Assembly (NCBI GenBank): GCA_016930475.1
Contig: JAFGGR010000010.1
Location: forward strand, 1 to 10,916
Direction: 5' to 3'
Source of the DNA: Clostridiales bacterium
Lineage (GTDB): Bacteria; Bacillota; Clostridia; Saccharofermentanales; Saccharofermentanaceae
Length of the DNA stretch: 10,916 nt
The position numbers and the translations under genes were made by a program. This document shows positions 1 through 7,855 of the stretch, one piece after another; the stretch's first letter is position 1; the number at the start of each line of letters is the position of its first letter. The notes under the pieces are model-generated. The model worked only from the letters and a program-made list of their open reading frames with translations. It did not search any database and was not told the DNA's origin.

Positions 1-3000
1 GACGCTCCTGGCGCTCGGCACCTGTCCGCGAAAAGCGCTCGCCAATGTCCAACGCCTTTACCGTGCCGGAGGCGGCGCACAGTACGGGTTTTACGAAGCG
101 CTGGATTACAGCAGTCCAGACCCCAATACCATGAGCGATCATTCGACGATCAAGAGCTTCATGACCCATCATTTGGGCATGAGTCTTTCCGCCATTAACA
201 ACCTTTTGAACGATAATATCCTCCAGACCCGTTTTCATCGGGACCCGATGATCCGGGCCAATGAAATTCTCCTGGAGGAGCGATTTACCTCGCCGATGGT
301 CACTATTGCGAGCATCGGGTACACCATTGACGTCGAGAGCGAGCAACCGGCCCGGGAAGAAATTCAGAGCCGGATCATCAATACGGTCTATACTCCGGTG
401 CCGACGGCACACGTACTGAGCAACGGGCATTTTCAAATGATGATGACCTCACAGGGCGACGGTTTTTGCGCCTTCGATCACATCCGTCTCAATCGCTGGC
501 GATCCGACCGGAATTACGGCGGAGGAACGTATGTGTATATCCGGGAGCCGGTTACGGGACGTCTCTGGAGTTCGGCGTTTGCGCCGGTAAACATTCGACC
601 GGACACGTACCAGATGATATTTTCTCACGATAAGGTGGAAATCAAAAGAAGAGACGGGCCGATATCGACATTGACCGAAGTGACCGTATCTCCCGTGGAT
701 CCGATCGAGATCCGGCGCGTCACTCTGACCAATCACGGAGCGAGAACGACTCATCTTGAACTCACGAGTTATCTTGAGGTCGTCGCCGATGACCCGATGG
801 CGGACATGAGTCACCCGGCCTACAGTAAATTGTTCATCGAGACACAGTTCATGCCCGAACGGAGTCTGATCATCGCCCGTAGAAGACCCAAATCCGATCA
901 AGATCGCAGCGGATATGTCATGCATCTGGTCCGTACCGAAGCGGAGTTGTCCGTACCCGTGCGATACGAAACCAGTCGTCAGGACTTCATCGGCAGGGGA
1001 GGTTCGACCGCTTCTCCGGAGGCACTGATGCCGGGCAACACTTTGATCGGTAAGGGAGGGACCCCTACCGACCCGATCATGAGCCTGCAAGTCAGTGTAT
1101 CGATCGCGACGGGACGAAGCGTATCGGTCAGTTTCGTAACCGGGTACTGCTCCTCCATGAACGCGCTTTTGAACCTTTGCGATAAGCTGGCTGTTCGCTT
1201 AAGTGACGAGGACATCTTCAAACTCGCCCGAACCAGCAGTCTTCTTGAGATCGAGTATTTTAAAATCCGATCCGTTCAACTGAACGCGATCCAGAACCTC
1301 GTCGGAGCGATCTATTGTCCGACTAACGCTTTTCGCGAGGGAACGGACGAGCTGATGAGGAACACGCTGGGACAGAGCGGATTATGGCGGTTCGGCATTT
1401 CCGGCGACCGCCCGGTCTTATTGCTTCGCATCTCCGAAACGAAGGACAGAAACACGTTGAAGGATGTTTTACTGGCATACGAGTTTCTCCGTCTGCAAAA
1501 GGTTCGGACGGACCTGATCGTCCTGAACGAAGCCGAGGGCGGATATGACGATACGATCCAGCAGATGATTTTTGAGGAAACATCTCAGGTGCGCGTTTTT
1601 GAGCATAGCTTGAGTCGTTTGGGTATCTATGTGATCCGGGCTTGTCAGATCAGTTTGGAGGAGAAGACACTGCTTCTTGCGTGCGCTCGGATTATTTTTA
1701 CACATCAGACAGGTATATATTTCCGCAAGGTCTTGCTCGCCGAGTCGGAATCGCCGCAAGGAGAGATCATTCGTCTGACGGCCGGAAATCATGAAACGAC
1801 CGCCGGTAACGGGTCGAACGGATATCTCGGAGAGCCGGTCCCCGAATTCTTCAACGGGATCGGCGGCTTTGTCAGGGATGGGCGCGAATACGAGATCCGA
1901 TTGAACGGGAAGACCAAGACGCCCGCGCCGTGGATCAACGTGATCACAAACGGCCGGTTCGGCTTCCAAATCTCCGAGATCGGTTCCGGCTATACCTGGC
2001 AGGGCAACAGTCGTGAGAACAAATTGACCGTCTGGAGCAACGATCCGGTTTTGGATCCGCCCTCCGAGGTCATCTACGTCCGGAATAACCGAACGGGCGT
2101 CGTCGTCTCACCATGCGCCCTGATACCCGGTGCAGACGGCGTCTTCAGCGTTCGCCACGGCTTCGGCTATTCCGTCTTTGTCCGGAAGCATGCGGAGTTT
2201 GAACTGACTCTGACCGTGTTTGCGGCAGAGGAAGCCCCCGTTAAGCTTATGATGCTGACGATCGAAAACAAAACGAAGGCGATGGCCGATATCAGCGCGG
2301 CCCTTTATGCGGAATGGGTCCTGGGCGCTTTTCGAGAACTGACCGAGCGATTCATTGTTACCGAATTCCGAAGCGACCCGGAGATCTTTACCGCGCGCAA
2401 TACCTACCGTGAGAAAAAAGCGAGGGGTATTGCGTATCTTTTCTCCGGTTGCAAGGTCACGGCATACACGGGTGATCGCGAAACATTTATCGGTAATAAC
2501 GGAAGTATCTTTTATCCCGCCGGGCTTCTCGCATCCGGTTTTCCGACAAAAACCGGAGCCGGTCTTGACCCGTGCGGGGTCATCTTGTGCGATGCGAGTA
2601 TAGCACCGCGGGGGAAGGAAACCTTTATTTTCGGTATGGGGTACGCGTCGGATGTAGAGGAAGCCTCAGAGACCGCCGACCGTTTTCGAAAGCCGGAACA
2701 GGTCTCGGACGAGCTCGAGCGGGTCCGCCAATTCTGGGGCAAGATCCCCGGAAACGTTACAATCAAGACCCCGAACCGAGCGATGGATATCCTGATGAAC
2801 GGATGGCTGATGTATCAGGTCGTCGCGTGCCGGTTGATGGCGCGCGCCGCATTTTATCAGTGCGGCGGCGCGTACGGCTTCCGTGATCAACTGCAGGATG
2901 TCCTGGCGGTGATGGATTATGACTCCGAGCTTACCCGGAAGCAAATCCTTCTTTGTTGCTCCCGGCAATTTGTCGAGGGCGACGTTCAACACTGGTGGCA

Positions 3001-4234
3001 TCATCCGGACGGTCCGGGTGTCCGAACGCGTATTTCGGACGATCTCCTGTTCCTGCCTTATGCCGTCGCGAAATACATTCAACACACCGGCGATTCAGCC
3101 TTTCTTCGGGAGAAAACGCCTTATCTGGAGGGTGATTTACTCGAGCCCGACCGGCATGAACGCGTCTCGGAGACTGTCGTTTCCCAAGAACAAGGTGACG
3201 TCTATGAGCACTGTGTGCTGGCCATCGAACGCGCTTGCGCATTCGGACAGCACCGATTGCCGCTCATCGGCGGAGGAGACTGGAATGACGGAATGAATGC
3301 GGTCGGACGGGAGGGTAAAGGAGAGAGTGTGTGGCTCGGATGGTTTCTTTACCACGTTCTGGATCTTTTCGTGCCGATATGCATCGGGCAGGGCGACCGA
3401 GAGCGGACGGACCATTTTCGACGTGTAATGAGCGGATTAAAGGAGGCGCTCGAAAAGCATGCGTGGGACGGCCAGTGGTACCTTCGAGCGTTTTTCGATA
3501 ACGGAAAGCCGATGGGTTCCGCGCGCAATGAGGAATGCCGGATTGATTCGATCAGTCAGTCATGGGCAGTGATTTCCGGAGCGGCAGACAAACATCGTGC
3601 ATTGATCGCACTTCGGTCGGCGCATCGACTCCTGATCAGCCAAGAGGAAGGGATCATCCGATTGTTGACACCTCCGTTCGATCGGGGCGAAAACAATCCC
3701 GGCTATATCAGAGGATACAATCCCGGCATCCGCGAAAACGGCGGCCAGTACACCCATGCCGCCGTCTGGATGGCCATCGCCTTCTGTGAATTGGGCGATC
3801 CCGAGGAAGCATACCGCCTCATCAATATGTTGAATCCCATTCATGCCACCGCCGATTTCCGCTTGGTCAGCCGCTATCAGAATGAGCCTTACGTCATGAC
3901 CGCGGACGTTTCCGACGGTTATCCGAATATCGGACGGGGAGGATGGAGCTGGTATACGGGCGCGGCCGGGTGGATGTATCGCGCTGTCCTTGTACACCTG
4001 CTGGGTGTTGTTCGAGAAGGGCAGTGTTTGGTGTTTACACCGAAAAGGTCATTGCCTTTTGAACGATATCAGGTCGAATACAGGTACCGATCGACGATTT
4101 ACGAGATTTCTTTCGTGAAAAAATCGGGCGACGAAGAGTCCGTCGTGATCTATATCGACGGAAAGAAGCAAAAAAGTCAGAGGATCATGCTGGAGGACGA
4201 ATCGACCGTACATCATGTTGAGGTGAACTTTTAG
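1..4234 (+). CDS. Cyclic beta-1,2-glucan synthase-like protein, C-terminal part (glycoamylase-like end + GH94 phosphorylase-like module), 5' partial
   Basis: The frame is open from the window edge (first full codon at position 2) to TAG at 4232-4234, giving 1,410 residues; the ATG at 131 is internal, not the start. Upstream of it the translation reads YGFYEALDY, then MTHHLGMS just after, as at the end of the glycoamylase-like domain of NdvB/Cgs proteins. Counting from the Met at 131, two beta-sandwich GT36-type regions lie at about 60-330 and 573-850, then an (alpha/alpha)6 barrel at about 875-1290 and a short beta tail. GH94 signatures are GFRDQ (R918, D919), GGGDWNDGMN (D1053 aligns with the general acid of cellobiose and chitobiose phosphorylases) and GGQYTHAAVW (H1209, near the phosphate site). 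In characterised Cgs enzymes the GT84 membrane half makes beta-1,2-glucan and the GH94 half trims linear chains by phosphorolysis. The GT84 half is not visible, so a stand-alone phosphorylase-like protein is possible. Confident on family, less on exact product. Confidence 0.9.
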   Translation, partial: TLLALGTCPRKALANVQRLYRAGGGAQYGFYEALDYSSPDPNTMSDHSTIKSFMTHHLGMSLSAINNLLNDNILQTRFHRDPMIRANEILLEERFTSPMVTIASIGYTIDVESEQPAREEIQSRIINTVYTPVPTAHVLSNGHFQMMMTSQGDGFCAFDHIRLNRWRSDRNYGGGTYVYIREPVTGRLWSSAFAPVNIRPDTYQMIFSHDKVEIKRRDGPISTLTEVTVSPVDPIEIRRVTLTNHGARTTHLELTSYLEVVADDPMADMSHPAYSKLFIETQFMPERSLIIARRRPKSDQDRSGYVMHLVRTEAELSVPVRYETSRQDFIGRGGSTASPEALMPGNTLIGKGGTPTDPIMSLQVSVSIATGRSVSVSFVTGYCSSMNALLNLCDKLAVRLSDEDIFKLARTSSLLEIEYFKIRSVQLNAIQNLVGAIYCPTNAFREGTDELMRNTLGQSGLWRFGISGDRPVLLLRISETKDRNTLKDVLLAYEFLRLQKVRTDLIVLNEAEGGYDDTIQQMIFEETSQVRVFEHSLSRLGIYVIRACQISLEEKTLLLACARIIFTHQTGIYFRKVLLAESESPQGEIIRLTAGNHETTAGNGSNGYLGEPVPEFFNGIGGFVRDGREYEIRLNGKTKTPAPWINVITNGRFGFQISEIGSGYTWQGNSRENKLTVWSNDPVLDPPSEVIYVRNNRTGVVVSPCALIPGADGVFSVRHGFGYSVFVRKHAEFELTLTVFAAEEAPVKLMMLTIENKTKAMADISAALYAEWVLGAFRELTERFIVTEFRSDPEIFTARNTYREKKARGIAYLFSGCKVTAYTGDRETFIGNNGSIFYPAGLLASGFPTKTGAGLDPCGVILCDASIAPRGKETFIFGMGYASDVEEASETADRFRKPEQVSDELERVRQFWGKIPGNVTIKTPNRAMDILMNGWLMYQVVACRLMARAAFYQCGGAYGFRDQLQDVLAVMDYDSELTRKQILLCCSRQFVEGDVQHWWHHPDGPGVRTRISDDLLFLPYAVAKYIQHTGDSAFLREKTPYLEGDLLEPDRHERVSETVVSQEQGDVYEHCVLAIERACAFGQHRLPLIGGGDWNDGMNAVGREGKGESVWLGWFLYHVLDLFVPICIGQGDRERTDHFRRVMSGLKEALEKHAWDGQWYLRAFFDNGKPMGSARNEECRIDSISQSWAVISGAADKHRALIALRSAHRLLISQEEGIIRLLTPPFDRGENNPGYIRGYNPGIRENGGQYTHAAVWMAIAFCELGDPEEAYRLINMLNPIHATADFRLVSRYQNEPYVMTADVSDGYPNIGRGGWSWYTGAAGWMYRAVLVHLLGVVREGQCLVFTPKRSLPFERYQVEYRYRSTIYEISFVKKSGDEESVVIYIDGKKQKSQRIMLEDESTVHHVEVNF

Positions 4235-4302
4235 CAATAGATAAGGATCATTCGTTGGCCGCGGCAACATCTGTTCAAGATAATGAGGTTGAGGCGGAGA
4301 CC

Positions 4303-4331
4303 TTGCCTGTTTCATCGGGACGTGATATTGT
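4303..4331 (+). promoter_or_regulatory. Likely sigma-A promoter for the DUF1858 gene
   Basis: TTGCCT (4303-4308) and TATTGT (4326-4331) are separated by 17 bases, each matching four of six consensus positions. The pair lies 36 bases upstream of the DUF1858 start codon and in the only gap between it and the glucan synthase. No hairpin with a T-run separates the two genes, so read-through from the left could also contribute. This is by eye only. Confidence 0.4.
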
Positions 4332-4366
4332 AATGGTTACACGAAAGCCTAAACGGAGGAAAGTAT

Positions 4367-4585
4367 ATGACAAAAATTACCAAGGATATGATCATCGCGG
4401 AAGTCCTGAACATGCATCAGGGGACCGTGCCGATTTTTCTGCAGAACGGATTGCATTGCCTCGGCTGCGCAATGGCCAGCGGAGAGACGATCGAAGAGGC
4501 GTGCGCGGTGCACGGCATGAATTGCGACGCATTGGTCGACGAATTGAATCAGTTTTTTGCAGAGGCGGATAAGACGGCGGAGTAA
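4367..4585 (+). CDS. DUF1858 domain-containing protein (hybrid-cluster-associated redox disulfide family)
   Basis: A 72-residue protein made of little else than one DUF1858 domain. It starts MTKITKDMIIAEVL, then has a proline-containing turn and HCLGCAMA, which carries the family CxxC motif (C31, C34). Two further cysteines (C46, C53) lie in the following helical part, where GETIEEAC is also typical. The family is often found alone in anaerobic Firmicutes or fused to redox or hybrid-cluster-type proteins; a thiol redox or metal-binding role is presumed but not established. The start is well supported by GGAGG at 4355-4359, seven bases before the ATG. There is no signal peptide, so it is probably cytoplasmic. 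It lies 132 bases after the glucan synthase, with its own likely promoter, and ends before a strong hairpin, so it may be monocistronic. Confidence 0.85.
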   Translation: MTKITKDMIIAEVLNMHQGTVPIFLQNGLHCLGCAMASGETIEEACAVHGMNCDALVDELNQFFAEADKTAE

Positions 4586-4639
4586 TCGAATCATCCGATT
4601 CCCGATCGGATCGCCCGACTGATTTTTCAACAAGAAACG

Positions 4640-4684
4640 GACTGCCCGTTTGGCTTGTATAGAGCCGAGCGGGCAGTCATTTTA
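4640..4684. terminator. Probable bidirectional intrinsic terminator between convergent genes
   Basis: GACTGCCCG (4640-4648) pairs perfectly with CGGGCAGTC (4670-4678). The stem continues inward through GGCT/AGCC with two G-T wobbles, about 16 pairs in all, closing on the seven-base loop 4656-4662. On the + strand ATTTTAT follows directly. On the - strand the stem is followed by CGTTTCTTGTT, a weaker T-rich tail. It lies between the DUF1858 stop (4585) and the sensor kinase stop (4718), where a shared terminator is expected. Confidence 0.8.
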
Positions 4685-4717
4685 TCGTTGAGGCGTGCAC
4701 ATGCAAAGGAGGATCGG

Positions 4718-6892
4718 TCAGTCGTCCTCCCGCTTATGCTGCTCCATTTCCTGGGGCGTAGCGGACGGGATGATCACATGGAAGGTGGAGCCTTCCTTTT
4801 CGACGCTCTCCGCCCAAATACGGCCGCCGTGCTTTTCGACAATGCTTTTTACGATCGAAAGGCCGAGCCCGGATCCGCTCTTATGGATCGACGCGTTGGT
4901 CGCGCGATAAAAACGATCGAAAATATACGGCAATTCGGGTGCCGGGATGCCGATCCCGTTGTCCCGAACAATGATATGAATGGCGTCTCCGCCAAGCGCC
5001 GCGATCTCGCGGAACGCGCGGATCTCGATGCGACCTTCATCGGTCGTATAGCGCATCGCGTTGACGATAAGATTCTCGAAGACGCGCAGAAGGCGGTTGG
5101 GATCGCCCATGACGGTCAGCATATCGTCATCGGGCATATCCAGGTGCAGTTTCTTATTCGATCCTTCGGATTCCATCAGATAGAGTTCGTAGAGGTTATC
5201 GATCATGTCCCTTAAATTGACGGTCTGTGTCTTGATATCCGCCGGGTCGGATTCCAGGCGGGTGAGTTGAACGAGATCCTCGATGAGTTGCTCCATCTGG
5301 ACGCTTCGCGTGTGCATATTGGTCAGGTACGTGTTGATCGTTTCCCGCGGGGTGTTGATCTTGGAATTCATGATCAGTTCGATATATCCGCGAATGGCGG
5401 TGATCGGAGTGCGAAGGTCATGGGAGACGTTGGACATCATCTTTTTTCTGGCATCTTCGTTCTTGATGAGCATCTGGTTCATAGAGACAAGCTCCGCATT
5501 TACGCGCGCGATACTTCGCGTTTTTTCCTGAACCGCATTCTCGAGTTCTATGGTGAAGCGCGAGATTTGATTGAAATTGTTCACGTAACGAATGGTGAAG
5601 TAGATCGCCGTTCCGAAAATCATCAGCACGATGCCGACCGAGTGCAGTGGGATAAAGAAGATCTGGGGGGCGCGGATGATCATCGTCGAAAAGATGATGC
5701 TCGCCAGTGCGGCCGATATCAGGTGAAAGGTGCCCTGTTCCGGATGGCGGGGCGTCATGTATAGGACGCGAAGAAAGTTATAAGAATTGATGATCGTAAC
5801 AAATACCGAATTCGCGACGACGGAGGTTTTATAGTGCAGAAATTCCGGGTTAATCCAATAAAAAGCAAGAAAGCCGCATGTCGCCGCCGCAATCAGTATG
5901 ATGTCCCAATTCTTGGTGCGTGAAAAGAAATTCTCGTCCGTTTTGGGGTACAATGCCGAAAAATACAGGGTCGCCACAAAAGACATCAACAGGAAAAATG
6001 TAGTTTGCAGGAGTTTGTTCCAGTCCCCGGGCAGTGGATTGAAAATCTTTTCGCTGAACTCATAGCTGACAGAGATCAGGATGATCAAAATAAAATAGTA
6101 ATACTTGAGTTTCCTTCGAAACGTGAGCGACACGTAAAAACCGGTGATAATGATCAGCACAAAAAGTGTCACGACACTGCTGATCCACATTTTGGATACC
6201 GTGTCGATCGCGTCGATTTGCTCCGGCGTTCCGATCGCCGGTGGGATCGCGATCCCGCCAAAGGGGTTCGAGAAATTCGAACAAGGGATGATGATCTCGA
6301 TGATGCCGTCTTCGGGGGGGCTGACTCGAATATCGGAATAGGCCTCTTCGTGTTCAAACCCTTCCTTGGACTCTGAGACCTGTCCGAACTGTGTCAGTAA
6401 AATCCCGTTCACATATATTTCTGCGGCATGATTGATCTCCGGGAAGTCCATGGCAACAACACCGGAGTCGGGCGGCATCAGAATCGCGATGCGATATGTG
6501 CCGTATCCGAACTCGGACATCGTCGTAAGAGAAGAAGACGTGGCCGCTGCATCCAGTCCCAAATGAGTCCAACCGTTCGAAGAGATCGTGACATTTTTGA
6601 AATGCGGGAAAGCCTCGGTCGTTTCGGAAAAGTCCTCCGGCGTCAGGAGAAGGTTCGGGTAGAATTCCCAGCCCGTATCCAGATAATTTCTCCCGCGCGC
6701 CTCAAAAGACCAGTCGCGTAGGTCGACGGCTCCGGTTTTAGGATCCGCGGTCAGTCCGATCCCGTGACGTTGGTTGACGATCAGGACCATTGTATAGATG
6801 GAAAGCAAGAGAATCAGAAAGACGACCGTGCGCACAAAAATGCCAAGGACTTTTCTCTTGTCCGACTTATCTTGGCGTACTTCAGTCGTCAT
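4718..6892 (-). CDS. 7TMR-DISM-type membrane sensor histidine kinase
   Basis: A 724-residue kinase, the second gene of a two-component operon. A signal-anchor helix (about 16-39) is followed by an extracytoplasmic region (40-234). Its DLRDWSF and LDTGWEFYPN motifs resemble the 7TMR-DISMED2 / glycosidase sugar-binding jelly-roll family. Seven hydrophobic helices follow (about 236-258, 264-284, 294-315, 329-347, 357-379, 389-408, 411-437), as in 7TMR-DISM receptors. After a coiled linker (445-480) comes HisKA with the phosphoacceptor H491 in SHDLRTP. HATPase_c follows with N611 (N box), DNGIG at 644-648, FDRFYRA (F box) and SGSGLGLS (G2 box). All catalytic boxes are intact. It should autophosphorylate and pass phosphate to the regulator encoded 28 bases upstream. 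The ligand is unknown; a carbohydrate is plausible from the ectodomain. A TGA lies seven bases before the ATG in the same frame, so translation cannot start further upstream. The ribosome binding site is weak (only GAAG), suggesting coupling to the regulator gene. Confidence 0.93.
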   Translation of the reverse strand: MTTEVRQDKSDKRKVLGIFVRTVVFLILLLSIYTMVLIVNQRHGIGLTADPKTGAVDLRDWSFEARGRNYLDTGWEFYPNLLLTPEDFSETTEAFPHFKNVTISSNGWTHLGLDAAATSSSLTTMSEFGYGTYRIAILMPPDSGVVAMDFPEINHAAEIYVNGILLTQFGQVSESKEGFEHEEAYSDIRVSPPEDGIIEIIIPCSNFSNPFGGIAIPPAIGTPEQIDAIDTVSKMWISSVVTLFVLIIITGFYVSLTFRRKLKYYYFILIILISVSYEFSEKIFNPLPGDWNKLLQTTFFLLMSFVATLYFSALYPKTDENFFSRTKNWDIILIAAATCGFLAFYWINPEFLHYKTSVVANSVFVTIINSYNFLRVLYMTPRHPEQGTFHLISAALASIIFSTMIIRAPQIFFIPLHSVGIVLMIFGTAIYFTIRYVNNFNQISRFTIELENAVQEKTRSIARVNAELVSMNQMLIKNEDARKKMMSNVSHDLRTPITAIRGYIELIMNSKINTPRETINTYLTNMHTRSVQMEQLIEDLVQLTRLESDPADIKTQTVNLRDMIDNLYELYLMESEGSNKKLHLDMPDDDMLTVMGDPNRLLRVFENLIVNAMRYTTDEGRIEIRAFREIAALGGDAIHIIVRDNGIGIPAPELPYIFDRFYRATNASIHKSGSGLGLSIVKSIVEKHGGRIWAESVEKEGSTFHVIIPSATPQEMEQHKREDD

Positions 6893-6920
6893 TTTGCTTC
6901 ATAGCCGATGTACGGGTGTT

Positions 6921-7628
6921 CTACTCCGGACGAAGGGTGTTGCGAATCGGCGGATAAGCGAACGAATACCCACTACCCCATTCGGTCTTGACGAACAGAA
7001 CATCCGGAGCGGCTTTCTCCATCTTTTTTCTCAGATAGCTGATATTGACCATAACCAGATGATTGTCGCACATCCCGTCATCGCCCCAGACGACCGAGTA
7101 AATCCTGGAAAAGGGAACGATCACGTTCGGAGTCTCGGCCAGGAGACGCAGGATATCGAACTCGCGATTCGTCAGATGGACTTGTTTGCCGTTAAGAAGC
7201 ACTTCGCGCGACTTGATATTGATCGTAAGCGGCGGATAATCCATCAAAAAACCGTCCGCTGTCATATTCCGGCGAATATGTGCCGAAATTCTCGCTGAAA
7301 GTTCCGGCAGGCTGTAGGGCTTCGTCATGTAGTCGTCGCCGCCAACCTTGAAGCCGGTGATCTTGTCCTCCAACTGATCGCGTGCCGAGAGAAAAATGAT
7401 CGGAGCCTTCGTATAGACCCGCAATTTGGAAGGCAGGTCATAAGCGCTTCCGTCCGGCAACATGATATCCAAAACGATACAGTCGTACGAATTGGTCGCA
7501 ACCTTCTCAAGCGTCTGGGTCATCGTTGTCGCCACGCTCACATCATATCCCTCATTCTCGAGGTAAGCTTTATTTACTTCAAGAATATCGGTGTCATCAT
7601 CAACCATTAATAATCTTTGCTTCGCCAT
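6921..7628 (-). CDS. OmpR/PhoB-family response regulator
   Basis: A 235-residue DNA-binding regulator, first gene of the operon with the sensor kinase. The receiver domain (about 4-118) has the acidic pocket D10-D12, phosphoacceptor D54 in IVLDIMLPDG, the switch residue S81 in FLSARD and the invariant K103 in MTKPYS. The C-terminal winged helix (about 130-230) shows LTNREFDILRLLAETP, VWGDDG and the wing GSGYSF, typical of OmpR/PhoB. Phosphorylation at D54 by the adjacent kinase is expected to promote dimerisation and binding to direct repeats in target promoters. On the - strand the start is preceded by AAAGG (7639-7643) and GGTGGAG (7631-7637), good Gram-positive ribosome binding sequence. 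Targets cannot be read from the window; autoregulation through the divergent region on its upstream side is the usual pattern. No features are missing. Confidence 0.95.
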   Translation of the reverse strand: MAKQRLLMVDDDTDILEVNKAYLENEGYDVSVATTMTQTLEKVATNSYDCIVLDIMLPDGSAYDLPSKLRVYTKAPIIFLSARDQLEDKITGFKVGGDDYMTKPYSLPELSARISAHIRRNMTADGFLMDYPPLTINIKSREVLLNGKQVHLTNREFDILRLLAETPNVIVPFSRIYSVVWGDDGMCDNHLVMVNISYLRKKMEKAAPDVLFVKTEWGSGYSFAYPPIRNTLRPE

Positions 7629-7704
7629 TTCTCCACCGCCTTTAAGAGTTGATACGACCGCATGGAAAGCGACGTATCTTTACTGAGGGCCAATTCCTTT
7701 CTCA

Positions 7705-7712
7705 ATTATATA
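7705..7712 (-). promoter_or_regulatory. Probable -10 element of the two-component operon
   Basis: Reading the - strand, TTGGTATATAATTG contains a consensus TATAAT (7705-7710), with TGG directly before TATATA (7707-7712) as in extended -10 promoters. No good -35 box sits at 16-18 bases, where the best is TTTAAG, so the promoter may rely on the extended -10 or on an activator. It would give a leader of about 70 bases before the response regulator ATG at 7628. Confidence 0.55.
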
Positions 7713-7772
7713 CCAACTTATCAAAGACTTAAAGAGAACAAAACCTTTTGAAGATATATAAATGAGGAATTC

Positions 7773-7801
7773 TTGCAAACATTCAGTGAACATGATAAAG
7801 T
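7773..7801 (+). promoter_or_regulatory. Likely sigma-A promoter of dinB
   Basis: TTGCAA (7773-7778) and TAAAGT (7796-7801) are 17 bases apart, each matching four of six consensus positions. The predicted transcription start falls near 7808, inside the LexA box directly downstream, an arrangement that fits repression by blocking polymerase. Confidence 0.5.
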
Positions 7802-7806
7802 ATAGG

Positions 7807-7820
7807 CGAACATACGTTCC
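7807..7820 (+). promoter_or_regulatory. LexA (DinR) SOS box of dinB
   Basis: CGAACATACGTTCC fits the Gram-positive LexA consensus CGAACRNRYGTTYC at every position, with GAAC and GTTC half-sites four bases apart. It lies 35 bases upstream of the dinB ATG and overlaps the predicted transcription start. DNA damage, through RecA-stimulated LexA self-cleavage, should derepress the gene. The match and the gene next to it support each other strongly. Confidence 0.88.
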
Positions 7821-7855
7821 CTTATCCCGGCTTTTCACACAGAGGACGAAGACCG

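Noticed and set aside
131..133. ATG at 131 as the start of the glucan synthase-like gene
   Set aside because: The same frame is open to the window edge and encodes conserved family sequence (YGFYEALDY) before this ATG, and no ribosome binding site precedes it. The gene is truncated by the window.
449..1090. 213-codon open frame on the - strand inside the glucan synthase gene
   Set aside because: It is antisense to well-recognised GT36/GH94 coding sequence, its translation is rich in R, H, S and G with no domain, and no ribosome binding site stands out. It is a shadow of GC-rich coding sequence; the same applies to 1469-1969 and 2666-3085 on the - strand.
4594..4610. Small hairpin TCCGAT-TCCCG-ATCGGA just after the DUF1858 stop
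   Set aside because: Six-pair stem without a T-run directly after it; the much stronger hairpin at 4640-4678 is the better terminator.
4655..5215. 186-codon open frame on the + strand
   Set aside because: It begins inside the terminator hairpin and runs antisense to the kinase HATPase domain; no recognisable motif.
7640..7734. CTTTAAG at 7640-7646 and its reverse complement CTTAAAG at 7728-7734 as possible response-regulator sites
   Set aside because: Only seven bases, AT-rich, 81 bases apart and inverted, whereas OmpR-family sites are usually direct repeats near the promoter. Chance is a sufficient explanation.
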